Below, in pieces: positions 44,040 through 51,806 of a DNA stretch of 64,000 nt (position 1 is the first letter of the stretch; each line of letters starts with the position of its first letter). Source of the stretch: Streptomyces sp. MBT53 (lineage in GTDB: Bacteria; Actinomycetota; Actinomycetes; Streptomycetales; Streptomycetaceae). The stretch spans positions 1 to 64,000 of the forward strand of contig NZ_JAEQAZ010000046.1 of NCBI RefSeq assembly GCF_016654115.1. Reading direction: 5' to 3'. A program made the translations under genes and the position numbers. The notes under the pieces were generated by a model. The model did not search any database, was not told the DNA's origin, and saw only the letters and a program-made list of their open reading frames with translations.

Positions 44040-45000
44040 CCGCCTGCCCATCGCCTTCGTGGACTGCGAGACCACCCACCTCGACGCCAGCATCGGCCAC
44101 GCCTGGGAAGTCGCCGTCGTTCTAAGGGAGTTCGAGGACGACCAGTACACGGACACCGAGTACGTCTGGCAGATCCGCCCCAACCTCGCCACTGCCGACC
44201 CCAAGGCCCTGGAGATCGGCCGCTATCTGGAGCGCTTCGCCGTCCCGCCCCACGCCGAGGCCGCATGGACCCTCGACGAGAGCGGACACGTTGCGCCGAT
44301 GACCCGGGCCGAGGCGGTCACCGCCATCGTGAACGTCCTCTCCGGCGCCGTCCTCGTCGGCTCGAACCCCGGCTTCGACGAACGACACCTCCGCCGTCTC
44401 GTCGGCCGAGGCCGCGCCCACTGGCACTACCGGCCGTACGACATCGTCCAGCTTGCTGCCGCGAAGATCGGCGCCCAGCAGGCCGGCCCGCTCCCATGGT
44501 CGTCGTACGTGCTGTCCCGGGCGGTCGGTGTCGAGCCGCCGGCCAAGGGCGTAGCGCACACCGCGCTCGGAGACGCACGCTGGGCCCGCGACGTCCACGA
44601 CGCCGCCACCCAACCGCAGCCGTTCGAGGCAACATTGGCGGACCGCGCCCGGCATGCGATCGGCCTGTACACCAAGACCGCCGTCGAGCTGGAGGACGTG
44701 CAGCACGACCTCGTCGATATGCGCCAGAGCCACGAGAACGCGTGCAAGACCGTCGCGGCCATGCACGCCGCGGCCACCGGCCGGATCGGCCTCGGACCGA
44801 TCCGGGGCGTCGTCGAGGACGTTGTCGACGTGCGGGCAGCGGCCGAGCGAGCCCGGGAACGCTGCCAGGCCGTCCGCGACCGCGTAGGCCCGGGCGGCAT
44901 GATCAACGCGAGCCAGATCCTCGGGCTCCTCTCGCCCACCTGGCCCGACGGCAACCACGAAGCCCCGGCGCCTGCTGACGCACCGGGTCAGCCGTCATGA
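44032..45000 (+). CDS. DEDD-family 3'-5' exonuclease
   Basis: 322 residues from GTG 44032. Exo I: FVDCETT with Asp11 and Glu13; Exo II: GSNPGFDERHL; Exo III: HTALGDARWARDV, i.e. the DEDDh type (DnaQ/RNase T fold). A helical C-terminal domain of about 120 residues has coiled-coil character. Likely proofreading, recombination or degradation of DNA or RNA in phage growth; the substrate is open. Confidence 0.85.
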   Translation: MRDRLPIAFVDCETTHLDASIGHAWEVAVVLREFEDDQYTDTEYVWQIRPNLATADPKALEIGRYLERFAVPPHAEAAWTLDESGHVAPMTRAEAVTAIVNVLSGAVLVGSNPGFDERHLRRLVGRGRAHWHYRPYDIVQLAAAKIGAQQAGPLPWSSYVLSRAVGVEPPAKGVAHTALGDARWARDVHDAATQPQPFEATLADRARHAIGLYTKTAVELEDVQHDLVDMRQSHENACKTVAAMHAAATGRIGLGPIRGVVEDVVDVRAAAERARERCQAVRDRVGPGGMINASQILGLLSPTWPDGNHEAPAPADAPGQPS

Positions 45001-45125
45001 CGGGCGTCGCCGCGTACATCATCCTCGTCGCCGTCCTCACCATGACCCTCTGCAACCACCACGGCGAGGAAGGCCGAGCCGTCGGCCGTACGGTCCTTCG
45101 CGTCCTACGCCGGAGCATCCGGTGA
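44997..45125 (+). CDS. Small membrane protein
   Basis: 42 residues, ATGA overlap with the exonuclease and GTGA overlap with the next gene. MTGVAAYIILVAVLTMTLCN is one transmembrane helix, followed by a basic tail (GRTVLRVLRRSIR). Function unknown. Confidence 0.65.
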   Translation: MTGVAAYIILVAVLTMTLCNHHGEEGRAVGRTVLRVLRRSIR

Positions 45126-45454
45126 CCGCGCACCGCCGTACCGCCCGCACCCTCGTCTTGGGTGCGGGCGGGTCCGCGGCTGCCGGCGTCTACGCGGCCA
45201 CGGCCAACTCATGGTTCGTCGTGCCCGGTCTGTACGCCGCAGCCTTCCTAGCCTGGTGCGCCCGCTGCCACCTGGCCGCCCATCACCGCCAACTTGCCGA
45301 GCAGTCGTGGGAACGGCGCCGCGTACTCGGTGAGCGGCCTGCCGCGTTGAACCCGTGCTGCATGCTCGCGCGCCACAGCGACGGTGCAGCGCACGACCGA
45401 CGCTGCACGGACGTGTTCCACCGCATCACCGCCGACCTCAGGAGCAGCACGTGA
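45122..45454 (+). CDS. Membrane-associated phage protein
   Basis: 110 residues from GTG 45122. Two short hydrophobic stretches (LVLGAGGSAAAGVYAATANS and PGLYAAAFLAWCARCHLAAHH) are followed by a basic region with scattered Cys and His. It may form a membrane pair with the preceding small protein. Not recognised. Confidence 0.6.
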   Translation: MTAHRRTARTLVLGAGGSAAAGVYAATANSWFVVPGLYAAAFLAWCARCHLAAHHRQLAEQSWERRRVLGERPAALNPCCMLARHSDGAAHDRRCTDVFHRITADLRSST

Positions 45455-45624
45455 GCCACCCCAAGCCCGGATCTCAGGCGCCGGTCATGACGGGGCGTCG
45501 GTACGTCGCGTGGATCTACGCCCGGCACTGGATCTCCAGGCCGTTCTATCGGTTCCTCGGCATCCGCCGCCCGCTCGACGGCGGCAGGGCAGCCGAGTAC
45601 CGGGACCTGACGCAGCGCCGCTGA
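45451..45624 (+). CDS. Small hypothetical protein, last gene of the early operon
   Basis: 57 residues from GTG 45451, overlapping the gene before. Aromatic and basic (YVAWIYARHWISRPFYRFLG), no hydrophobic helix long enough to span a membrane with certainty. A hairpin follows directly, marking the end of the operon. Confidence 0.6.
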   Translation: MSHPKPGSQAPVMTGRRYVAWIYARHWISRPFYRFLGIRRPLDGGRAAEYRDLTQRR

Positions 45625-45634
45625 GCATGCAGAA

Positions 45635-45671
45635 GGGGCGCGCTTCACGTCTCGCCAGACCAGCGCGCCCC
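45635..45671 (+). terminator. Hairpin at the end of the early operon
   Basis: Perfect 10-bp stem GGGGCGCGCT/AGCGCGCCCC with a 17-base loop, in the spacer between 45624 and 45711. No T-tract follows, so it may be a weak terminator or a processing site. Confidence 0.5.
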
Positions 45672-45710
45672 CGGCAGTGATCACCGTACCCATCCGCCAC
45701 AGGAGACGCG

Positions 45711-46409
45711 ATGACCACCGCCGACCACCTCCAGACCGTCATCAACCACTGGGTCGACCTCCAGCAGGCCCTCAGCACCCGCCAGGCCGACACCTGGCCG
45801 CCCGTCATGGGCATCGCCCGCCTCCACGAACACCTCCAGGCCGACGAAGACGCCTGGGCACAACGCGCGGAGGAGCGCTCCCCGGACCAACTCGGCGCCA
45901 CCACCGCCCCCCTCCGCATCGCCATCCTCGACACCATGACCGCCGTCGACCGCCAGCTCGTCGACACTGCCGACGCCATCGCGGGCGCCGTACAGCGTTT
46001 GCCGACCACGCGGGTCCCGGTCCGGGTGGCCGGCCCCGGCGACGACGTCGCCCTCCAGCTCCGCACGCTGATCCTGAAGGACGAGGCCGACGCACGACGT
46101 TGGAGCTTCACCGACCCCCGCCGACGCACCGGACCGTACGCAGCCGCGTGGCTCCTGGCCCGTCATGACGGGGCTGACGGGCCCTTCGCGAAGCTCACCG
46201 GCGTCCACCAGGACCAGATCGAGGCCGCCGCCCGATGGGCCGCCGGACAGATCGAGCAGGCCCTGGAGATGACCCGCCGCACACAGGCCCTGGAGCGGCC
46301 ATGCCCGCACTGCCGCGGGGCGCTGCGCATCGAGGGCGGCGACGGCCAGGACCCGACTGTGAAGTGCCGCGGCTGCGAGCGGACATGGAAGGGCAGTGAC
46401 GCAAGCTAA
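45711..46409 (+). CDS. Phage protein with C-terminal zinc ribbon
   Basis: 232 residues. A long helical body (residues 1-190) contains ARLHEHLQADEDAWAQRA. The C-terminus is a zinc ribbon: CPHCRGAL, then KCRGCERTW. This general form is common in Streptomyces phages and plasmids. Function unknown. It is the last rightward gene before a leftward block. Confidence 0.7.
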   Translation: MTTADHLQTVINHWVDLQQALSTRQADTWPPVMGIARLHEHLQADEDAWAQRAEERSPDQLGATTAPLRIAILDTMTAVDRQLVDTADAIAGAVQRLPTTRVPVRVAGPGDDVALQLRTLILKDEADARRWSFTDPRRRTGPYAAAWLLARHDGADGPFAKLTGVHQDQIEAAARWAAGQIEQALEMTRRTQALERPCPHCRGALRIEGGDGQDPTVKCRGCERTWKGSDAS

Positions 46410-46448
46410 CAGCAGGAAGGTCGAGGTCGGGAGCGAGTCTCACACTGC

Positions 46449-47330
46449 TCACGTGAGTGGTGTGGGCTCCTGGGTTGTCGGGTCGATAGCGACGGGCTCC
46501 GCTTCAGTTGCACCCCGGATCTTGAATCCTGCAGCTGCCGCGAAAGCCTCGACCGTTTCCTTGATGGCACGAGAGTTGAAAGCGACCCCCAGGTTCAATT
46601 CCTTCGCAATCTTCACATGCGGAGCCGAAACTTCGATCGGCAGGGCGTCTCCGCGCACCCATGTGCGCGCAATGATCCCGACAAGGGCGATACGGGTACC
46701 GATCTGAAGCCCCTCAGCAATGCGGTATGTCCCCTCGTTGAAGAGGAAGACCGGGCTACCACTACTTCCACCGAACACCGACCCGTCGATGAGGAATGTC
46801 GGTGCGCCTCCCATGTCAAGATCCAAGGGGGTTGCGGTGATGCCCCTACGCACGATCGGCGTCAAGTGTTTGGGATCATGGCGTCCGTCGGGATACCCGA
46901 TGAACGTGATCTCCTCAATAGCGTCGGTGTACAGGTTCTTTACCTCGGTGGCAAGCAACGCCATGGGTAGCGCCCTGGTGAATAGCTGAGACCCGTGCTG
47001 CTGGAAGAGAGGCCCGAGCGGTACGACCGCTACGTCGGTGTCGGGGTCAGGGTGGCCAATCCAGCCGTCCGGGGTCAGGGCGACGTCCACGCCTTGGCCT
47101 AGTTCCGGCTGATCCTCTCCCGTCTTGCGCTTGATGAAGTGCGCGATGAGGTGCCCGGAGTCAGCAACAACGTGTTTGTTGGTGATGAGGACCGGTGCGT
47201 AGGCGTCTTGCCCCTCCACATCCACGAAGAGCAGGAAGCCTGTTCCAGTAGTCGGTACGCCGTTCTTCAAAACATTGGTGATGCGAACGGTAGAAAAGAG
47301 GAGTTGTCGGCCCGGTGTGTCTACATTCAT
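46449..47330 (-). CDS. Trypsin-like serine protease (accessory gene)
   Basis: 293 residues from ATG 47330; upstream in-frame codons lack a ribosome site, and none is strong for this start either. The chymotrypsin-fold triad is visible: His53 (TNKHVV), Asp99 (DTDVAVV) and Ser190 (GGSSGSPVF). No signal peptide, so the protease would act in the cytoplasm. It lies against the direction of the phage operons and is visibly less GC-rich than its neighbours, as expected for a recently acquired cargo gene, possibly defensive. Confidence 0.85.
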   Translation of the reverse strand: MNVDTPGRQLLFSTVRITNVLKNGVPTTGTGFLLFVDVEGQDAYAPVLITNKHVVADSGHLIAHFIKRKTGEDQPELGQGVDVALTPDGWIGHPDPDTDVAVVPLGPLFQQHGSQLFTRALPMALLATEVKNLYTDAIEEITFIGYPDGRHDPKHLTPIVRRGITATPLDLDMGGAPTFLIDGSVFGGSSGSPVFLFNEGTYRIAEGLQIGTRIALVGIIARTWVRGDALPIEVSAPHVKIAKELNLGVAFNSRAIKETVEAFAAAAGFKIRGATEAEPVAIDPTTQEPTPLT

Positions 47331-47392
47331 CTGAGAAGCTTCGCATCTCACGGCACAAGATCGCGGGTGATGTCGGGAATCTCCGGCTCGGC

Positions 47393-47815
47393 TCACGCGA
47401 CGTCGATGCCCAGCTCAGTGTCCGGCCGGCAGAAGGCGCACGGCTCGATCGTCGGGTCGGTGAGGGACACCCGGGCGTCGTGCTCGCTGATGGTGTGCGG
47501 GATGCCGTCGATCATCGAGCAGTCGGCGATGTGGATGATCGACGGTTCGGGGCCGCGCGGTGTGCGCCGCTGCTGCACGATGAACTGAGGGCGCGGGTTG
47601 GCTTGGGCCATGCCCATGGAGCGGACCTGTGCCCCACCCTTGGGGAGCCTGCCGGGGCGCCGCGCGGCTGGCGCCTCTGCGCTCGCGAGCGCGGCCTGGA
47701 CGGCTGCACGCTGGAGCCGGAGGTAGGTGCCGATCGTCTCGGTTTCGGCCAGCTGGTGGTCGAGGTGGGCCAGGATCGCGCGGAGGCGCGGGGGATCCGG
47801 CGGCAACTCGCTCAT
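47393..47815 (-). CDS. DUF6233-like protein
   Basis: 140 residues. N-terminal helix RLRAILAHLDHQLAETETIG, a basic middle, and a C-terminal segment with HIADCSMIDG, RVSLTDPTIEPCAFCRPD. This matches DUF6233, which is widespread in Streptomyces chromosomes and elements; function unknown. It is upstream of the protease on the same strand with a 62-base gap. Confidence 0.7.
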   Translation of the reverse strand: MSELPPDPPRLRAILAHLDHQLAETETIGTYLRLQRAAVQAALASAEAPAARRPGRLPKGGAQVRSMGMAQANPRPQFIVQQRRTPRGPEPSIIHIADCSMIDGIPHTISEHDARVSLTDPTIEPCAFCRPDTELGIDVA

Positions 47816-47868
47816 GCGTTCGATTCAAACACCACGGCAGCGAGTAGTCGAGCCAGGAGCCCACCCGG

Positions 47869-48108
47869 CTACTCGGCCGGATCCTCCTCAGCGTGCCGTA
47901 CGGCCTTCTTCACGGCCTGCTCAACCTCATACCGATTCTCCCCAGACTCCGACGCATGCGCGGTGATCGCGGCCTGGACCGCCTCAGACGCCGTACGCCA
48001 GGCCTGCCACTGCTCCTCGTACTCGTCTCCGATGAGTCCGGCGAGCTTGGCGCGCTCGGCTTCGGCGGAACGTTCCAGCTTGATCAATTCGTCGGAGATG
48101 TCTGCCAC
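47869..48108 (-). CDS. Small acidic helical protein
   Basis: 79 residues, almost entirely helical with heptad-like spacing (ELIKLERSAEAERAKLAGLI). No known family. Same strand and close to the DUF6233-like gene, so part of the leftward accessory block. Confidence 0.6.
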   Translation of the reverse strand: MADISDELIKLERSAEAERAKLAGLIGDEYEEQWQAWRTASEAVQAAITAHASESGENRYEVEQAVKKAVRHAEEDPAE

Positions 48109-48240
48109 GAACCAGGACCCTACGCGCCCGTCATGACGCCCGTCGGCGCCGCGCCTCGTTGACTCTGTAGCACCACCCGCACACCGCGCGGTACCGTCAA
48201 GGCGGCAGATGCCCCCCGTAGGGCGTCACCCTCCAAATAA

Positions 48241-48320
48241 GCGAGCCCCAGCACGGAGACTCGAACTCTCCCGCCAGGGCTCTGACCACAGGAGAGTGAC
48301 CTCCTATGGCTGAGCTGCAC
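48241..48320 (-). other. tRNA-like remnant (uncertain)
   Basis: On the minus strand a good T-arm (GGAGA-GTTCGAG-TCTCC, 48255-48271) and split D-arm segments (AGCTCAG ... GGTCAGAGC) occur in tRNA order, but an AGGAG..CTCCT hairpin interrupts the D-loop, no anticodon arm follows and no acceptor stem pairs. It overlaps the start of the next gene. Possibly a decayed tRNA or coincidence. Confidence 0.25.
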
Positions 48321-49295
48321 CCTAGTGCGCCCAAGCCCACCCCCACCAGCCCGAGCCCCACGCGTCGCCTCGGCGGCAGCGTCCGCGCCGCCTGGTTCAT
48401 CGTCCTCGTGATGATGCTCGCCGCAGCCGCCTGGTCCATCAGCAGCAAACTCATGGGCTGGGGCATGGACAAGTGGCCCGCCTTCGCGCTGTCCCTGATG
48501 TTCGACCTCGCTGGCCTGCTCTGCGCCCAGTACGCCCGCCGCGCCATCGAGCGCGGCACGCCCGCCGGCCTCGCCCGCCTCGCCGTCCTCGCCTTCGTCA
48601 CCGTGTCCGGCCTGCTGAACTGGAGCCACGGCAAGGAAGTTGGAGGCCTGGTCGGCGGCATCGGCCTCGCCAGCATCTCCTTCGCCGTCGAGCTGCTCTT
48701 CGAACTGCACCGCCGTGACGTCCGCGACGAACAGCGCGCCGCCCGCGGCCTGGTCGCCGAGCGCATGCCGCACATCCCGATCCTCGCCTGGGTCATGTTC
48801 CCGAAGAAGGCGTGGTGCACGCTGCGGTCCGCGGTTCGCGTCCGGCTGGACAACCTGGACTCCGTCGTTCCCGTGACGGCCGTGACCAGCGTCGACTGGA
48901 TCCCGACGCCTCCCGTGACGCCCCCCGTCAACCCGCCGAAGATGCCCGTGCCCGTGGCTCAGGCGCACCTGCCCGCACTGTCTGCGGCGCCCAGGGTGCT
49001 GCAGCAGCCGGTCGTGCCCTCGGGCACTCGGCTCCTACCGATCGTTGCCTCGCCGGTCGCCCAGGCCCCGGCGCCGACCCAGTACAGCGACCCGCGCTGC
49101 GCCGTGATCCGCAGGCTGTACGACACCGTGCCGCCCACTCGCCCGGGCACGAAGGCTATGCGCGACGCCCTCGTCGCCGCTGGCTACGAGGCGGCGTCCG
49201 ACGGCATTATCCGCGGCACCCTGCGAACCGAGATCGAAGCGCACGAGCCACACCTCGCACAGCTGCCGCCCGCGCCGTTCGCCATCGGCGCGTAG
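48306..49295 (+). CDS. DUF2637-like membrane protein
   Basis: 329 residues. Four hydrophobic helices in the first 150 residues (AAWFIVLVMMLAAAAWSI, FALSLMFDLAGLLCAQYA and two more) resemble DUF2637/Spd-type membrane proteins of actinomycete mobile elements. A long Pro/Val-rich linker (PVTPPVNPPKMPVPVAQ) leads to a C-terminal winged-helix-like segment (GTKAMRDALVAAGYEAASDGI). AGGAG lies 11 bases before the ATG. A membrane-bound DNA-binding protein is a reasonable guess. Confidence 0.7.
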   Translation: MAELHPSAPKPTPTSPSPTRRLGGSVRAAWFIVLVMMLAAAAWSISSKLMGWGMDKWPAFALSLMFDLAGLLCAQYARRAIERGTPAGLARLAVLAFVTVSGLLNWSHGKEVGGLVGGIGLASISFAVELLFELHRRDVRDEQRAARGLVAERMPHIPILAWVMFPKKAWCTLRSAVRVRLDNLDSVVPVTAVTSVDWIPTPPVTPPVNPPKMPVPVAQAHLPALSAAPRVLQQPVVPSGTRLLPIVASPVAQAPAPTQYSDPRCAVIRRLYDTVPPTRPGTKAMRDALVAAGYEAASDGIIRGTLRTEIEAHEPHLAQLPPAPFAIGA

Positions 49296-49307
49296 CCGCC
49301 CGCAGCC

Positions 49308-49463
49308 ATGTTCACCGCCGTATTCGGCGTGTCCTGTGCTGCGTGCGCGCTCCTAGCGCTCGCCGGTCTCGCCCTAGTGGCGCCCCGCAGTGTTCCCCCC
49401 ATCACCGGGACCTGCGCGCTCATCCTGACTTTCGCGGCGCTCGGCGTCGCCATGTACCGCTGA
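49308..49463 (+). CDS. Small two-helix membrane protein
   Basis: 51 residues, 12 bases after the preceding gene. Two hydrophobic helices (SCAACALLALAGLALVAP and GTCALILTFAALGVAMY) joined by a short Pro turn. Ends 10 bases before another membrane protein. Function unknown; size and context would also suit a holin-like protein, but nothing proves that. Confidence 0.6.
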   Translation: MFTAVFGVSCAACALLALAGLALVAPRSVPPITGTCALILTFAALGVAMYR

Positions 49464-49473
49464 GGACCCAGCA

Positions 49474-50016
49474 ATGCCCCTGGCTCTGCCGCCCCTCGAC
49501 ATCCCCGTCTACAGCATGGTGTCCCTCGGGGGAGTCACCGTCGGACTCTCCCTGTTCGCCTGGGACTTCACCCGCTGGTGGACCAGCCACAAGAAGCGAC
49601 TCTCCATCAAGGCCCTGAGCACTCTGCTGCCCCAACTGCTCTGCAACGCGTACGGCGCGCTCCTGATCCTCTCGGCCGGGGGGATCGTCGGTGGCCTCGC
49701 CGACTGGTCGCTGTGGGGGACGAACCAGGTGGGCGACGTCGTCCTCGTCTACGGGCTCGGCGCGTCCACTCCAAACGTAACCCGATCCACCCACTTGGCG
49801 CTGACCCCGGGCGGACACGCGGCGATCATCATCATCACCGTCGTCATCGTCGCGGTGTGCAGCAAGAGGGGCTTTCGCTGGGATTTCGTTCGCCAGATCC
49901 TCGCCGGTAACTCGCTCGGTCTCGCCTCCAGCATCGCGGGCGTGGTGGGCACTGTCGTAGCGCCCACCGTGTCGTGGGCCGGCGACTACGTCACGGGGCT
50001 GGTGAGTCACCTGTGA
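49474..50016 (+). CDS. Multi-pass membrane protein
   Basis: 180 residues with four predicted helices (VSLGGVTVGLSLFAWDFTRW, NAYGALLILSAGGIVGGLA, AAIIIITVVIVAVC and SIAGVVGTVVAPTVSWAG). The stop overlaps the next gene as GTGA. It forms a membrane gene pair with the following coupled gene. Unknown family. Confidence 0.7.
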   Translation: MPLALPPLDIPVYSMVSLGGVTVGLSLFAWDFTRWWTSHKKRLSIKALSTLLPQLLCNAYGALLILSAGGIVGGLADWSLWGTNQVGDVVLVYGLGASTPNVTRSTHLALTPGGHAAIIIITVVIVAVCSKRGFRWDFVRQILAGNSLGLASSIAGVVGTVVAPTVSWAGDYVTGLVSHL

Positions 50017-50663
50017 AGGCGGACGAGCCGGACAACAAGCCCGCCATGGCCGACGAAGAGACAGCGGGGGAGGGCGACGAGCCGAGCGGTCGTGGCCCAG
50101 TCGTGGTGCTCTCCGTGGTCGGCCTGGTAGCGATCTGGCGCATCATCGTTGTCTTCCCTGAGGTGGCCCTTGTCGGCGGCGGTGTCCTCGGCACCCTCGG
50201 GTGGCAGCGGGTCAGCGGCTGGACCGCTCGGCGCCGTGATGGCGCGAGCGAAGAGCAGCTGGAGGTCAAGCAGCCCGATATCGGCGAGGCACTGCGTCGC
50301 CTCATCGGTGACGACAAGGGCGTCCTCCTCACCGTCCTTCGCGACGATCTGAATCTCCCCGACACGAAGGCCGTGAAGGCTCTCCTGGAAGCGGAGGACA
50401 TCACCTGGAAGCCGTCGCGCACGCGGGCCGGGAATGGGCCTGCTGTACGGCGGGAGTCCATCCCGCCCGCCCCCTCCCCTGTCGCCGATTCTCACGGGCC
50501 CGGTTGTTGTTGCAGGTCAGGCGACAACAACAACAGCAACGACTCGGAGCCGCACTCGCGGGAAGCGAGGTCGCGTGTACGGCACATCCGGTCTCGCGAG
50601 GCGCTCTACGACCCCAACGACAACATCAGCCGCCACACCTCGACTCGCGAGGGGACGTCATGA
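50013..50663 (+). CDS. Membrane protein with cytosolic C-terminal domain
   Basis: 216 residues from GTG 50013. An acidic N-terminus precedes two hydrophobic helices (VVVLSVVGLVAIWRIIVVFP, VALVGGGVLGTLGW), then a cytosolic helical domain (IGEALRRLIGDDKGVLLTVLRDDL) that resembles a small winged helix, and a Ser/Arg-rich tail with CCC. Coupled on both sides. A membrane-tethered regulator is possible. Confidence 0.65.
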   Translation: MKADEPDNKPAMADEETAGEGDEPSGRGPVVVLSVVGLVAIWRIIVVFPEVALVGGGVLGTLGWQRVSGWTARRRDGASEEQLEVKQPDIGEALRRLIGDDKGVLLTVLRDDLNLPDTKAVKALLEAEDITWKPSRTRAGNGPAVRRESIPPAPSPVADSHGPGCCCRSGDNNNSNDSEPHSREARSRVRHIRSREALYDPNDNISRHTSTREGTS

Positions 50664-50758
50664 TCCGACGCCTGCTCGCTGTTCTCGGTTACGAGCAGCA
50701 GCCGCTGTACTACTGCGCTTCCTGCGGCGGCTACTACCCGATCAGCCACTTCGAATGA
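50660..50758 (+). CDS. Tiny zinc-knuckle protein
   Basis: 32 residues, ATGA overlap with the preceding stop. It reads IRRLLAVLGYEQQPLYYCAS followed by CGGYYPISHFE, giving a CxxC and one His. Short but embedded in an overlapping chain. Function unknown. Confidence 0.5.
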   Translation: MIRRLLAVLGYEQQPLYYCASCGGYYPISHFE

Positions 50759-50782
50759 CGATCAACCCTCGGAGAGAGAAGG

Positions 50783-50878
50783 ATGACCAGTATGAGGACC
50801 AGGGAGTTCGTACCGGATTGCGGCGCGGTCGCGCCCGAGGCGGGCATCGTTCGCGACGAGCCGGGGAAGACACTGTGA
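50783..50878 (+). CDS. Small peptide gene
   Basis: 31 residues (MTSMRTREFVPDCGAVAPEA, then GIVRDEPGKTL) with GGAGAGAGAAGG directly before the ATG and a GTGA overlap with the next gene. An alternative frame from ATG 50755 gives an Arg-rich peptide and is less convincing. Function unknown. Confidence 0.5.
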   Translation: MTSMRTREFVPDCGAVAPEAGIVRDEPGKTL

Positions 50879-51078
50879 GCGAGCGAATCGAGGCGTACGT
50901 GTTGCTGCTGATCGGCGATCAGGCGGAGATCACGACGGCGCACCGGGACTCGTCGGACCCGGAACGGGTGCCGGTAGAGCGTCTGGTCCGGGAGACGGGA
51001 ATCCCGCGTGAGCGGCTGGCTGGGGCCACGCTGACGGCCGTTGTCGACGGTGGGGAGTTGGTGAGGTTCGAGGCCTGA
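50875..51078 (+). CDS. Small hypothetical protein
   Basis: 67 residues from GTG 50875. Looks like a compact winged-helix-like unit (VPVERLVRETGIPRERLAGA) ending VVDGGELVRFEA. Coupled to the small peptide gene upstream. Function unknown. Confidence 0.6.
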   Translation: MSERIEAYVLLLIGDQAEITTAHRDSSDPERVPVERLVRETGIPRERLAGATLTAVVDGGELVRFEA

Positions 51079-51130
51079 GTTCGGGCTGAGGGGGCGGTCC
51101 ATGACCGCCCCCTTTCCTCTCCCGTAGATG

Positions 51131-51160
51131 TTGCAATCATAGAAGCCAATGCTGTAAAGT
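51131..51160 (+). promoter_or_regulatory. Promoter before the first structured leader
   Basis: TTGCAA (51131-51136), an 18-base spacer and TAAAGT (51155-51160) in a locally AT-rich patch. The predicted start point (about 51167) falls at the base of the leader hairpin. Confidence 0.55.
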
Positions 51161-51167
51161 TAGACAT

Positions 51168-51231
51168 GTCGGAGCGGGGGGTGACAGCCCCGCCACCGAC
51201 AGCCAGTTGAAAATTCCAGAGAGGAGAAGTC
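51168..51231 (+). promoter_or_regulatory. Structured 5' leader, copy 1
   Basis: A hairpin GTCGG(A)GCGGGG / CCCCGC(CA)CCGAC exposes GGTGACA in the loop. It is followed by CCAGTTGAAAATTCC and AGAGAGGAGAA before the GTG. TTCC can pair with the GGA of the ribosome site. The second copy lies at 51720-51806. Confidence 0.6.
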
Positions 51232-51624
51232 GTGGCAGACCACGACGACTACAGGGAGCGCCTGACAACGCTCATGGAAGGCCTCCTCGGCCTCTACGCC
51301 TACATGCAGGCACTGTTCGAGGAACTTCCGCTCCCCGTCATCGCACCGGACTTCACACCGGTCAACGGAGAGGACGGACCCGTTCAAGCTCTCCTGAGCC
51401 TGAACCGAGTACGTCAGCTCATCGAGGACGAGCCGATCTCGGATATGCGCAAGCGGGCCTTCGAGCACATGGTGCTCGACTGGTTCACCGCGTACGAACT
51501 GCTCGTCATCACCAAGATGGCAGGCGCTGCTCCCTGGCGACTCGACGCGGCTGAGTTCGCACTCAACCGGGTCCTCACCTGGATCGAAGTGATCGAGGAG
51601 GACGACCCGGAAGACGAGTCGTAA
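51232..51624 (+). CDS. Acidic phage protein of unknown function behind a structured leader
   Basis: 130 residues from GTG 51232. Entirely helical and acidic (YRERLTTLMEGLLGLYAYMQ, ending EEDDPEDES). No domain recognised. It has its own promoter and leader within the late-early boundary, so it may be expressed in lysogeny. Confidence 0.65.
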   Translation: MADHDDYRERLTTLMEGLLGLYAYMQALFEELPLPVIAPDFTPVNGEDGPVQALLSLNRVRQLIEDEPISDMRKRAFEHMVLDWFTAYELLVITKMAGAAPWRLDAAEFALNRVLTWIEVIEEDDPEDES

Positions 51625-51719
51625 AACCCATCCCGCCCCGGGCAGCCAGCCCGGGGCGGGGCCCCTCTCCTCCCCGGATCTTCAGCCCGCGCAACAGCAA
51701 CTGTCACAGCAAGATGAAA

Positions 51720-51806
51720 GGGGCCGGCGCATGCCCCAGGCGAACCTGGGGGTGACAGAGCGCCGGCCCCTACCAGTTGAAAACTCCGCAAAGGAGAATC
51801 ACCACC
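51720..51806 (+). promoter_or_regulatory. Structured 5' leader, copy 2
   Basis: An 11-bp perfect stem (GGGGCCGGCGC at 51720-51730 with 51760-51770) encloses a 7-bp hairpin CCCCAGG-CGAA-CCTGGGG and the strand GTGACAGA. CAGTTGAAAACTCC then GCAAAGGAGAA follow; CTCC is complementary to GGAG of the ribosome site. CTGTCAC at 51701-51707 is the exact complement of GTGACAG and allows an alternative fold. Confidence 0.6.

Noticed and set aside
49308..50016. Holin or lysis cassette
   Set aside because: The small membrane proteins would fit by size, but no endolysin gene is near and the location is far from the late lysis position.
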